64,000 nt of DNA from Trichoplax sp. H2 (lineage: Eukaryota > Placozoa > Uniplacotomia > Trichoplacea): contig NOWV01000005.1 in assembly GCA_003344405.1 (NCBI GenBank), forward strand, positions 248,001-312,000. The letters run 5' to 3'. Both the position numbers and the translations under genes were made by a program. The notes under the pieces are model-generated. The model was not told the DNA's origin. It saw only the letters and a list, made by a program, of their open reading frames with translations, and did no database searches. Positions within the stretch are counted from its first letter, which is position 1, and each line of letters opens with the position of its first letter. This document shows, in pieces, positions 25,401 through 37,649 of the stretch.

Positions 25401-28400
25401 ATTGTAAAAATGGAATTGACTTGAAATCAACTATTCCTCAGTAAATAGGTATCAGCTGTTATTAAGTAATTCATACAGGAATTTTGTAAATGTGGTTATC
25501 TAATAGTTACCCAAGAAACAACAAATTGCCTAGCGTAAGGATTTTTGGTATAGATTCGATCTCTTAAGAGCGGTATAAATGTGACAACATTTACAGGAGT
25601 AGATTTTTCAGTCACAATGTCCTAAATTAAATAGATTTATTTATTAATGCAACATTAAAACTATTTATACCAAGAAGACTAGTTGGGTTTTTTGCTCATT
25701 ACTACTATAGTTTGAATTCTCAATTGTAATTTACTAACTTTCATTAGCCTATCCAGTAACTGAGCTCCTGTCCTAACACTTGCATCTCCTATTAACTAAA
25801 GAAATAAAAATAGTGAGATTGAATGCGAGCTACCCTGCTTTGAATACACAATGATTTTCAAAGTATGATCTTGCACGTAGCTGCATGAAGTAATGCAATG
25901 TTAAAATATTATTTGCTATTAGTGTAATAGTGCTGAAAGCATACCTTACTAAGACCTTTGAAAACATCATTCAGATACATTAAAATATCGTCACGAATAA
26001 CCTTTGCAATATTGTACATCGCTTCGCAAGCAAAAAATCGAGTTTCCTTATCACTATCGTCAAAACATCTTAGAATAACGGGAATAACATCTTTCATGTA
26101 TTGATTAGCTTCCTAAAAATTACATTGGTCGTTAGTATTAGAAGTCAAAAACATATTTATTTATTAAAAATGTTGTCCCGGTAGTCTGTAAAAAGCTAAC
26201 GACGATATAGCATGAAGCTGCATACAGATATCTTTTCTTAATCTCATAATGATATTGAAACGAGCTAGTGAGAATAGCGCAAGTGATGGCTAAAAAAATA
26301 TAAAGTTCTTTTCAAGAGAGGGCTGATATAGTCAAGTAAACCTGACCATGAATATTTAATTGGTTATGCCAGCTTGAATACATCAATTAATGTTAGAAAT
26401 TTTTTTTGCTTAATCTAATTAGTTTACCTCGAAAGCTAAATTTACTAGATATCATACCTTTCCTATCCCGGTTACAATAGCAGCTAGAGCAATAACACCA
26501 CCTCGGCAGCTGTTGGGATTGATATGCGAAAGTACGTAATCATGTATAATTTGACGGATTAATTGAATGACTTGTTGATGCTCATTTTGCTTATGCAAGT
26601 CGCGGACGATCCTGTAAAGAGTAAAGAGTAAAGATAACCATTCAAAATATCATTTGGATATGAAATGTGACGGGCTAGCCTACAATTGGATGCGAGATTT
26701 AGAATATTAAAAATGTTTATTGAATTACGGTAGCGTTATCATAAAGTGACATCATGCTTTTACTGTACTCGTACACAGCTAGTGTTATGCTAACATGACA
26801 TTAAATAATAGTGATCATAAAGAAAGTTTAGCTATAGACTAAAGTATCATCTAGCCAAGTTGAGGAATTTTCTAGATAGTTGAGAAAGCAATTAGAGATC
26901 CACTCGTAGAGTTGGTAAATTACACATAGTAATAAGTGTAGCACTCGTATAACTAGGAGTTCATCTTTGCTGGTAGCTAGTGTATTCAGATAGCTGATAA
27001 TTATAACTGAATTAAATCTACAATGAGTTGGCCGAGTTACACTATTAAATGATGAAGTTAGTATTAATACTGTACTGTACAGTACAATTGATCAAGCACG
27101 TAAGATTAAATTATGGCTCTCAGAGGTTAATGTAGTCCGGTTGATGACTACTGTAAGTCAAGCAAGAATGCTTAACACGGGAATGATTTCTTTCAGTACA
27201 GTTCTAAGTAACAGCAGAGTTAACATTAGCTTAATTGATCAAAGTAATGGAATCATTGGTGACATGGCAACATCTACAAGTAGTGAAAGTGAGGCCGTAT
27301 TGATCCGGATCGACTATGGTTCAGATTTTGTATTTCAAACAGATCGTTGACAGATAATCTACTCGAACAGTTGCTTACAGTATAGTATTGTGCTTAAGTC
27401 TACAACTCCTGAAATTCAGCAATCTGAGAACGGCAATTAGTTCCCAGTATTTGGCCGTAATCGAAAAGATAGACAATGAAATAGTTATGGAATTACAGTA
27501 CATTTACTACTGAGCTTCACTAAGGTACGTTTGCAAAGTTGACACTGAATATGCATTGAATGCGCCAGGTCAACTGTGATTCAGATTTTTGAGGTTTCGT
27601 ATTTCTTAATTAACTTATAATTAATTTGATAATGAATCTACCTGGCTAAGTCTATAAGTCATGAACTTTAGCGTTAATTTCGCTAATCTAAAGAACAGCA
27701 ATTCTCAGCATTTGAGCGTAATCGAAATGACTAACAGTGAAAAAGTCATAGGATTAAATTTGCTAGTGAACTGTATTAGGATACGTTTGTAACTGAGGAA
27801 TTGAACATGAATAATAAGCCGGATCGACCGTGGTCTAGATTTTAAGATTTCACGTTTCATAACTTATAATTTGAAAATGAATCTACTGGGCTAAGTCTAT
27901 AAGCCATGAAATTCAGTAACCTAAGAATAATAACTGCTTCTCAGTATTTGACTGAATCGAAATGACAGGCAGTGATAAAGTAATGTAGTTAAATTTCCTT
28001 TTAAACTTCACTAAGATACGATGACATCGAAGAAACATTGAATGAGTCAGATCAACTGTGGTTTGCATTTTTGAGATTTCACGTTTCATAACTGATAATT
28101 TAACAATAAATCTACTGGGCTGAAGTCAACAAGTCGTAAAATTTAGCATTAAGTTAGCTAAGATGAGAATAGCAATTACTTTTCAACGTTTGCCTTTAAT
28201 CGAATGACTGACAGCGAAGAAGTCTTGAAATTAAATTTGTCAGTGAACTTCACTGAGAATCTGAGATACATTTGCAACAAAGGACATTGAACATGAGTTG
28301 ATCGATCTAGTTCGACTGTGGATCAGATTTATGAGATTTCATGACTGATAATTATAATTGGACGAAGAATCTACTGGGTTAAGCTCTGTAAGTCATAAAA

Positions 28401-29181
28401 TTTAGTATCAAGTTAGCTAATACGAGAATTGCAATTAACCTCTCAGCATTATACTCGAATTAGTTATATCATAACTCTGCAACTACACATTGACACCATA
28501 AATGTAAGCGTCCATTTTAATGACGTTATTATCTACGACAAATGAACTTCACTGAGTTACTGTATACAGTTCGTTATGCTATGACTGCACAATTACACAT
28601 GAATTACATTAATGTCGATTTTAATAACATTATTTTTCACTACAGAGGAACTTGACTGAGTATCTGCGATACGCTTGTAACCGAGGATATTGAAAATGAG
28701 TTGATCGACTATGATTCAGATTGATGAGTTTTCATGGCTGATAATTGATTCTAATTGAACGAAGAATCTACTCAGTGAAGTCTAAAAGTCATAAAATTTA
28801 GCATTAAGCTAGCTAGTATAAGAACAGCGCTCATTTCTCAGCATTTGACTTTAATGACTAACAGTGAAAAATTCTTAGAATCCAATTTGCTAGTGAAATT
28901 CACTGATACACTAGCAACCGAGGACGATAATAGCGTTGATGAATTAATTTTAAGCAGAGACCGTGCTACGTGTTCAACAGCAAGGTAAATTGCGTTGATT
29001 TATTCACTAAGAGAGTATCATGCTTGAATTCTTAGGATTTCAATCTTTTATACGACACGTATACTGTAAGATTGACCTACCTTTCAATTTCCAAAGCAGC
29101 AGCTTTTCGTTTCTCATAGAATTTGTCGTTTAGACCCCGTGCAGCATTAGGGGCAATGGTCATTAAATCTTTGTTGGGCAT
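22431..29181 (-). CDS. VAC14: VAC14, scaffold of the PIKfyve-FIG4 complex (16 exons)
   Basis: VAC14 is the HEAT-repeat scaffold that holds the lipid kinase PIKfyve and the phosphatase FIG4 on endosomes and controls PI(3,5)P2. Exons (high to low): 29181-29081, 26611-26458, 26112-25945, 25795-25739, 25621-25511, 25356-25247, 25130-25009, 24859-24719, 24502-24246, 24111-24046, 23980-23920, 23777-23585, 23512-23338, 23229-23114, 22900-22830, 22639-22431. They join in phase to 703 residues, near the animal family length. The N-terminus keeps [17 protein letters not shown], exon 3 keeps [12 protein letters not shown], exon 13 [10 protein letters not shown], exon 14 [17 protein letters not shown], and exon 16 [13 protein letters not shown]. 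The start at 29181 is chosen because MPNKDL aligns with the usual N-terminus; an in-frame ATG lies upstream at 29325. Intron 1 is 2.5 kb and holds a satellite; intron 8 looks U12-type AT-AC. The acceptor of exon 12 is the least certain boundary. Confidence 0.97.
24503..24718 (-). other. VAC14: Apparent U12-type AT-AC intron (VAC14 intron 8)
   Basis: Exon 8 ends ...AAT CAA A and is followed on the minus strand by ATATCCTTTT, the classic minor-spliceosome 5' site of the AT-AC class. The intron ends TTTTCTTAAC then TGCCTCAC, giving a near-consensus U12 branch site about 9 nt before a terminal AC. Joining here gives AGA (Arg) and the protein stretch [17 protein letters not shown], which aligns with human VAC14 IKEVANVCNQSLMKLV. 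No GT-AG alternative gives an aligned open frame. Length 216 nt. Confidence 0.9.
27120..28960. repeat. Satellite-like array, period about 230-280 bp, inside VAC14 intron 1
   Basis: Six diverged copies are anchored by AATCTACTGGGCTAAGTC at 27355, 27635, 27880, 28109, 28368 and 28764. Each also contains GTCATAAAATTTAGCATTAA, TCTCAGCATTTGAC, CACTGAGATACG, GAACATGAGTTGATCGAC and GATTTCACGTTTCATAAC. The last interval is longer (396 bp) because a sub-block of about 120 bp (CTGCAACTACACATTGA to AACTTCACTGAG) is itself duplicated. Confidence 0.9.
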
Positions 29182-29610
29182 TTCAATGAAGTTTGTATCA
29201 ATCAAAACATAGGAAACTTTACAGCGTAATAATACGGTAGGTCGATGTTTACTCTCGTGTTTGCAAAGAATATCCTTGGATCCTATTCTATTTTCGCTTC
29301 GTATAGATTCAAGGATGGCAGTCAATGAAATCAGACGAGACTTTTTAACTTTTTACTTCCAATTAAGGTCCAAACCTAACTTGATCAGCTATCGAATGTT
29401 GCGTTTCCGATGCCCCAGTTGAAAATGTCGGAAGATCCACTAGAAACCGTGTACTGCATGGAACCCAACTAAAGGAGTCCGGGCGGGCGTTATCCGAAGA
29501 GAAGTCCGAAATACTAGATCGACCTTGAATACCACCCCCGCGAACACCTTCCTTTATACTGTACAGTACGGACTGAAGACCTGAATACTATATACTGTAG
29601 GAGTGCTTGA
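29182..29610 (-). promoter_or_regulatory. Presumed VAC14 5' flank with a GC-richer patch and a TACTGTACAGTA palindrome
   Basis: Directly upstream of the VAC14 start, 29415-29560 is visibly richer in G and C (GTCCGGGCGGGCG, CCACCCCCGCG) than its surroundings. The perfect 12-bp palindrome TACTGTACAGTA sits at 29557-29568, 376 bp before the ATG. Promoter function is inferred from position only. Confidence 0.4.
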
Positions 29611-32318
29611 CATGAAAACAGCCGTAGCCACAGATGGCAAGTGCGTACAGACGAATGGAGGACTGCTTTCCTATTGCATACTGCATAGTAGTACAGCAGA
29701 TTTTCTGTTTGGCAAGGCCATCAAATGACTGGATTTTCCTTGCATAGTATAGAATCACTTATTTTCCCTATCATCTTGCATTGAAGAACCTTATTAAGCA
29801 TTATGAACGATAATCTAATGTATTACATCTTCAAATTGGAATTGAGCTGTACAGCTTTTAATAATTACTATTATGATCAATTAAGTAGCGGATACAACCA
29901 TTGACAAGACACTATGAAAGTAAGAGTTTTGAACAAAATAATTGAAATAGGAAAACGATACTTTGAATGAGATTAATCAGTTAAAATCCTTTCACGTCCG
30001 TTAAATTATATATTATTTCGTACGTATAGAACATTCACAAATAATATGATACCAGGAACTACTCGAGTACTCCTTGATAATACTTGTACAATGTACATAC
30101 GAGGACTTTTTCAATTGTTAAACTCTTCTACTTTCCTGGGTGTTAGAAGTACAAAATTACGTCATCAATGGAGAATTCATTTGTGTAGGGGTATCTGTCT
30201 GTCATATTAGCTAAGGCTTGCTGATTAGCGATTAAATTCTATCTACTAAGAAGCTCTACTGTAAATGAAATAAATAATTGAAGTTAACTAAATAAAGTCC
30301 TGATGTATTGCAACTGTAATTCTTCAGCATATATGCTAAATTCCTTGTAAAAGATTATTACATTCTAACTATCATCTATATGTAATTATAATTCGCTGAT
30401 ATATTTACTTACTTTATTGACTCAATGTTGCCATTGTTACTCTATTGAATGAAATGATATTTTAAATAATTAATGTAAGGTTATACTATACTCTGAGATT
30501 TCAGACCTACTAAATAATATATGTCAAGCGCGGCGTATAGTCTCAATATTTATTAATTAATTAATTACTCGTAAGGTTATGTCTCGTATATGAATGGTAT
30601 TTACGTGAATTACTAGTTTATAGCCTATCATTTTTATTTGCTGTTACATAGGTCAATTATTAATCGCAAGAAATTTTTTAAGTTACAGCCAAGATCACGT
30701 AGATAATTTTCTGGTCAAAATATACAATACTAACTATCTTATGCTAGATATCTGCCGAACTCATTATGAATTTAAGTGCTGTTGCTTATCATCCCGCCTA
30801 ACCGTCGATAAATTTGGTCACATCAGTAGAGTTCAGGGTTGGGTTTGTAGATTAATAAATTTATGAGCTGAGCTTCATGACTATAAGTATGACTTCATAT
30901 TGGATAACCAATTGCTGACATTGTGATGTTCATTGAAAGTTGATTATATCACAAGAACATAGTAAAGATATTGATGAATTTCTTTCGAAATTTTCATTCG
31001 TCTACACAAAAATGATTCTCACCGAATAAATTACTTATAGTCATTCAGGTTTATCTCAGTAATAGTCAGTAGCTGATTAATTCAGAATGTAAACAGTCTG
31101 ATAGCTTTATTTTTGTATATTTTATTAATGGAATATCGAGGGAAATGTTACCGTATCCTCCACTCCAGCTTTAAATTACAGTAACTTAGTTATAAAGCGT
31201 CGTATCCGTTGAGTGCGAATTGAAAATCTTCAAGAAATTTTTATAAATTTTAGATAAGTAACGACTTACGTCTGTATATTTAGTTATTGTGGCAACTGCA
31301 AATGAAAATTGTAGAGTATTATCTAAGATTTAATAAAATTATTAAGCTAAAAATTGTATGACGTTGTTCAATCATTATTATGTCATGATAAACGTAAGCA
31401 ATAAGTATAGTGGAATAAGGCGTAGCTACAGCTACAGCTCTCACCGCAACACAATACCACTGCCATAGGTATACATACGTATATATATATATATATATAT
31501 ATGTTATAGATATGATAGAACAAATAAGAATATAAATATGTATAGCAACATAATCTAAAAATTAGATTAATTAATATTCAAATAGCGAGTAGAACAGATA
31601 CTTAACTTAATTTCATATCTTATTATTTTTTACTTATATCTATTTGCGCATAGTAGCTGTCGATTCAAATTTAAACGAAATTAGGTATAAATTCTATTAA
31701 AAATGGTTAAGATAGAAATAATCAGCATAACGCTCCTATAGAGCTAAATGATACTTTGCTAATAAAAATTAGACGTTTAATAGCTAACTTTAATCATCAA
31801 ATCAAATCATTCAAGACACTATAGCTGAGTAGTCGGATAAAATTGTTATTTCTTATCATCAGTATAAAGTTAAAGTACCTTATCACTAATGATTTCCTTG
31901 CTTATTGCTGACAAATTATTAATATAAGCTATTGCGTGATGATTTTGTCGTAATTTGGCTAGAGTATAAATAAAATTAAAGATCATGGTTGTCCTTATTG
32001 ATTATAAGAGTAAGAACTTGTTAGTGAATATATTGGATACAATAGTATCATTTAAATCTCTATAGATAAGTAAAAGAAAGGAAGAGCATTACTGAATACT
32101 AAATGAAGATAAATTCTATCTGTTATATTCATAAGGACATCTTTAAGTCTTATTAAATGTGCAATTTATATATGAAATCCGATAAGGAAAATATTTTACT
32201 TCTTAATTTTATAAATTGATTTGATATCATTACTTTGTTATTAAAATATTACAAATACTTATCATATCATTTCGTTAAAACTATTCTGTAGATATGGAGA
32301 TTGAAAGTTGATGAAAAT
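29611..32318. other. Intergenic between VAC14 and the ZDHHC gene; AT microsatellite
   Basis: No exon-like frame. An uninterrupted AT run lies at 31480-31503 and a TTAATTAATTAATTA run near 30552. The last few hundred bases before 32319 should contain the 3' UTR of the ZDHHC gene. Confidence 0.55.
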
Positions 32319-35300
32319 TTAGCTATTTAAATTTTCTTGGGGTAGTGACCGAACAGCTTTGCTTTTTACCTTGACTGATGGTAATCGTGTAGGTCTAGGT
32401 GATGCTTCTGATGAGCGAGGTAGACTAGAATTTTTATTTAAATTAGGCTTTCTAAATGCAGTTTCATCGCTAGCTGATGCTGAATTGATAGGCTTTCTCT
32501 TTTTCTTTCTCCTAGGACTTCCATTGCTTTGTGCTGGGCTATTAATCCTATCATTTACTAAGGAAATTGGATTAGTTATTGATGATGACGCCGATGATAT
32601 CTCTCGACCTGGTTTTCGTAACTTTGTTTTTGTCGATATCGAATGGTTCGAAGATTCTTTACTCAACCGTGATCTGGGTGAAGATCGTGCAGATGAATTC
32701 GGTGATCGAGATTTCGAAAGTGGATATTCGCCAACAGAGTCAGGTCGAGGAGAATTTTCGGCTATTCTATTACTTTCTGCGGATTGAACTCGCGGTGAAG
32801 AATATTTTCGCGACCGAGGAGATCTTGGTGATCTTGGTGATCTAGGTGATTTCCGCCTTTGAGATTCAGACGAATGCAACGTTCTCTGCGGTTGCATATT
32901 AATAGGAGAATCAGCAGATATTGGCGTGATCCTTCCATCTTCAGTAGCTCTTGGCGACAAAGGAGGCAAAGGACGACCACGCGGCTTGTTGTGAAAAGTT
33001 TCTTCGGTATCAGGTCTTGAAGTTTGATTTAATTCTGGTACTAGTTTACTTTGTACAGACACGGAAGGAGAAATAACATTTTCGACGTCAACATAAGTGG
33101 TTCCTATTTGATCGCTATTAGCAGTAATTTCTGACACCGGTATTTCATGTAATGATTCGCCAGAGGATCCTTCTTCATGGTGAACTATACGACCATTGCT
33201 ATGAGGCCTCTCCACGTGTTGCTGATTATCATTATTTACATACGTTTGAGCATTATGCGATCCTCTTAACCCATCATCATCTCTTTCTGTATGGCGGTGA
33301 CCATGATGGCCATAAGATTTCAATACGTTAGAGTCATTATTCCATTTATCATTTCTATGATCTTTTAGTTGATCATTTTTTGCTTTTCTATACTGGTCTT
33401 CAGTGTTATGTTTATGTAGTAAAGGTTTAGTATCTTTATGATCTGATGCAGAATAAACATCACTCTCAGTTTGATAATCTTTTTCATCGGCTTTTCTGTC
33501 ATTTATAATGTCTCCGGACGAATTATCGTACTTCGTGGATAAATGGATAGGTTCGCTCTTTTGAGAGTCGTCATCGTCGAGATTTTTAGAATCTTTAATA
33601 TTTTGATGATGGAATTGTTTTCTACGAGGGGAAGACTGTTGACCTCTAATGGAGGTGCCATTTAATTTCTATTTAAAAATTACATCAAATAAGAATGTAA
33701 TACTTAAAAAAAATACTATGTACGAAACTGTTAATTAATTGCGATTTAAGATAAAGTAAATATTTCACTACATAGTAATATCTTAAAATCAAATAGAAGC
33801 TTATAAGGAGTTTCCGTACAGGTTTGATGCTAGCTCTGTTTTTTATGGTATCAATTTCTTCGTGAATTGATTCTTCAAGCTGATTCCTATATTATGCGTA
33901 TATGGAAATCATAAATTTAAGAAATGAGCGCAGTGTTTTGTAGCCAAAGAATATATTCATGATTGTGTCAAAACTTCGTTGTTAGGAAACTGTATTGCTT
34001 TACAAGGCTAAATTAATGTCTTGTGTAGACAAAGTTATAAGTAAAATACTTATAAAAGGTTATTGCAAGTTATCTTACCCATTGCCGCATTCTAAATCAT
34101 CGGGGGAGACTTTTACCTGCAAGATAATGGCATAATTTAAAATTTTTATAGTTAGCGATAATGATAGGCTTACTACAGCCTTTTAATAATAATTCGTATA
34201 GACGTTTAGATGTAGATATTACCTACTATATTTTTAGCATGTACATAAATTGAAATACCTTTCGCCGTAAGCAACAACCTTCCTTTCGATCTTCACTTTT
34301 CGTACTATCAGTCTCTTCCGGTTCTTTAGTACGTTCTCGTTCACCAACAATATAAGCGTATGTAGTTAAACCATTAACAACTATGTGACGTTCAGATTTA
34401 GATTAGTATCATATTTACCGTGTCAGAGAGAAAAATGAAACACTTGTATTTTTACTCACTTAAATGTACATGAAAAAAGAATAGGTGGCCCACTAATCCT
34501 GAAGCCACTAGAGCTAGTAGCCCTAATATGCCTATAACAATGGGATAGGCTGCATCGGGTACGACACCAAAGATAGTGAAATTATCTATATATAAAATTA
34601 GAAGTTTTAGGAGAAAAAGGGTTTCCATAAATCATGTAAAGAGTGATAAAGATTTATTAATTATTTCTTATATGAATGCCTTTTATCAATATTATAAACT
34701 AATGTCTAATCACAATAGTTAAAATAAAAATCGCTAACGAGATCAATGTAAAATTAGTTAACAACTTTTGTTTTAAAATTTTCTATTCTTACTTCCTTTA
34801 ATAGATTGGATATCAACGAAGTAGGCAATGAACTGATATAATGCTATACCAAAAATAAAAGCTGTCGACACAAATGCCGTAAAAATGCAGACGAGAAAGA
34901 ATCTGTAAAATGCAAAAACATCTAGATTAAGTATTGCATCCTCAATAATAGATGGAAGAGTAACTTTAATTTTATTCTTAATCTATTTACTTAAAATTTA
35001 TTAATCAATTATTTATGGCTTAAAAAAGTTGTAATATCTTATTAATAGCAATTTCAATCGAGTGGTACTTTGTGCATTCAACTAAAAGTGTAAGAAATCT
35101 TTTAAGCAATATAGCCTACCTGTAGTTTCTTCCCCCTACACAGTTATTCAACCATTTACAGTGATGATCAAATTGTGATACACATTTATTGCATGCGCTG
35201 CAATGTTTAGCCGATGAACTCCTAATTAGTGGACGATAAAAATAGAAAATCTTTAGTTGTTAGGCAGTAATAGTGTACAACAGCAAGAGGTGCAGCGAGC

Positions 35301-37649
35301 GTTCCTAGAAATAGTCTCCTTTTATCGTAGACAGTAAACCGTACTAAAAATTCTGATACCAGTCACGTAAAATATTTCTCGACGGCACAATTATATAAGA
35401 AAAATTATAATATGGCAGCATAGGCTATCCAGTAGCAGAGTTTACTGCATTTATTCTACGGAACGATAAAATTTACTATAATCTACAAAACGCCAATACA
35501 TAACGTCGAGCACACATATATATATTATTGAAAAAGTACTTTTATGGCTTAGATCAACTTACACTTTTACTTCACAAATATAGCAATAGTTATTCTCTAT
35601 GACGTGAGATTGAGTATTTCTATTAAATAAGCGAAGATTCTTTCGAGAAGATGAACTTTTCGCCCTAACATTAGGTTCTGCGGGATCAACGACCAAACAA
35701 ATAATGTGAACTATAATATGAATTCCAAAGGTAACCGCAGGTATCTAAGGATTTTGGTTAAAATATTAAGGTCCACCTTTACAAATTGTTTGATATACTA
35801 CTTCTATGATATAAAAAGTCTATCATTATCATTTATTTCAGTATCAAATACTAGATATTATTGAAAAATCATAAAATTTTGTAAGAATTTCGTTAAATGA
35901 GGATAGAGAACGGTGCCAACGAAAGACTTGAATTCAATACCTGGTATTAATGAAGAAGTATCTATACATTTTTTTACTCATTTAACGTACTATACAATTG
36001 TAAAATTTTTCTCCAAAGATAATGATATAGATAATAATTTAGTTTATGGTTTAAAGTCATCTACACTCTTGACAAAAAATTGCTATGCTAGTTACCACTA
36101 GCATAAATCATAAAGTAAATTTAACTTTGAACGTGTTATTGATAATAACTGATATGGAATCAAATTAAGGAATAAAATACTGAGCAAAATAACACTATTT
36201 ACCCAAAAGTGTCATGGTATCTAGCCGAATTTCAACTCAGAGATTGCATGAGAACGTTATTTAATGTATCTTATAACATGTTACTATTCGCAGATTGTAT
36301 GTGTTTTATGGAAAAAAGGTATTGTTAAAGTATGATCGAATCAACTCAACAGCATATGGTAGCAAACTCGTAATCAGAAGAACATGACTTAATCAAACTT
36401 AGTAAAATGGTAATAATGACGACTTTGACTTTGATGGTTATATTTCAGCACCGTAGAAAAATGTTAAATTACATAAAGTCAACAAGAACGCTATATAAGG
36501 ATAGTTATATGTAATAATAGAAAATTGTTTTGACATAACTACTAAAATGATCTTTTTTTTTGTACCCTTTTGACTATGTTACAGGTCATTACACGGGCGA
36601 TTACAAAGAGTAAGTGTAATTCCTGATGTACCATTCTTAAGAATAGAACAATATTCAAGAAAATTTATATCGACACTACATATACTCGTACTACTTTTCT
36701 ATGCTAGATTTCAGCTAATTTGTTAGCAATATAACATGACCAAGATATTTACAACAATACGGGTACCATCTTTATAAAATTGTCTAATTCTAGCGATGAT
36801 ATTGATAGCCGAAATCAGATAAAAGTTACCCTAATTCTTGATCAGGGGTTCATGTCTGACTATAAAGATTACTGTATATTGATAAATCGAAAAATATACT
36901 ATGTTATTTTTTGCAGAATTTATGTATATTTGAAATAGACTATCTAAGTTGCTATGTTTTTGACTATAGCTTTGTAATAATGTTAAGAAAAGAGAACTCC
37001 TGCTACGAAATCATGACTTTATAAAATTTACGAAGTTATTCTATCTAATAATCGGAAACTCTCTTTTACCCATTCAGACAATACTCATTATATTTACAGT
37101 TGGGTAAGAACTTGAAATATCATCATTCAGCTTTGCACTATCTACTCCTTCGATATCAATTGGCTCAGAGTTATTTATACTGTATTACAGTAAAATTCTA
37201 CAATACTCTATCGATCGTACATCCCATATAAATCAATCTATTTCTAAATATTACGACACTATCTTAAAAGAATATATAACCCTTGTACGATACATACAAT
37301 TATAAATGACGCTTCAAAACTTATGCGATAAAACTATACTATCGTCAGTTGTTCCAAGTAGGTTATATCGAACGTTTTAGTTACATCAACAACAGTGAAA
37401 TAGAATGAAAAGACTACACGTTATAGAGATTAAAAAAAATAAATAAATAAATAAATAAGCGATCTAAATGATATTGAAGGATACGATTATTGCTACCAAT
37501 CTCCAAGTCGTAGGTATATGAAATATCATAACACCGAAATAGAAAACGGTAAATAGCACAATTATAGTCCAGGCAATAAATTGCAACGGATGTAACGGTA
37601 TCATTAAACCGTTCGTTCTTGACTTTCTTTTCTCGGCTAATGATGCCAT
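32319..37649 (-). CDS. ZDHHC1: DHHC palmitoyltransferase, ZDHHC1/11-like (9 exons)
   Basis: Protein S-acyltransferase that should attach palmitate to cysteines of membrane proteins, probably at the ER or endosomes. Exons: 37649-37497, 35744-35563, 35221-35120, 34902-34793, 34585-34460, 34380-34259, 34116-34079, 33886-33820, 33668-32319, joining in phase to 749 residues. The N-terminus has HPLQFIAW, as in vertebrate ZDHHC1 (HPLQIVAW). Four membrane segments lie near residues 22-43, 51-70, 147-175 and 196-225. The cysteine-rich domain starts CYICEV (C105, C108) and ends [18 protein letters not shown], with the catalytic DHHC at 130-133. The DPG-like site reads DPAEPNV. The usual TTxE motif reads TTYA, so its Glu is missing. 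From residue 301 one large exon encodes a 449-residue polar tail with His-rich and repeated Ser-Pro-Arg stretches, longer than in vertebrate ZDHHC1. ZDHHC1 versus ZDHHC11 cannot be separated here. Confidence 0.95.

Noticed and set aside
29401-29560. Possible short gene in the GC-richer patch (ATGTCGGAAGATCC)
   Set aside because: The frame closes after 15 codons and no donor gives a longer product; better explained as promoter sequence.
32359-32787. 142-codon plus-strand ORF opposite the ZDHHC tail
   Set aside because: Antisense shadow of the large last exon; no independent support.
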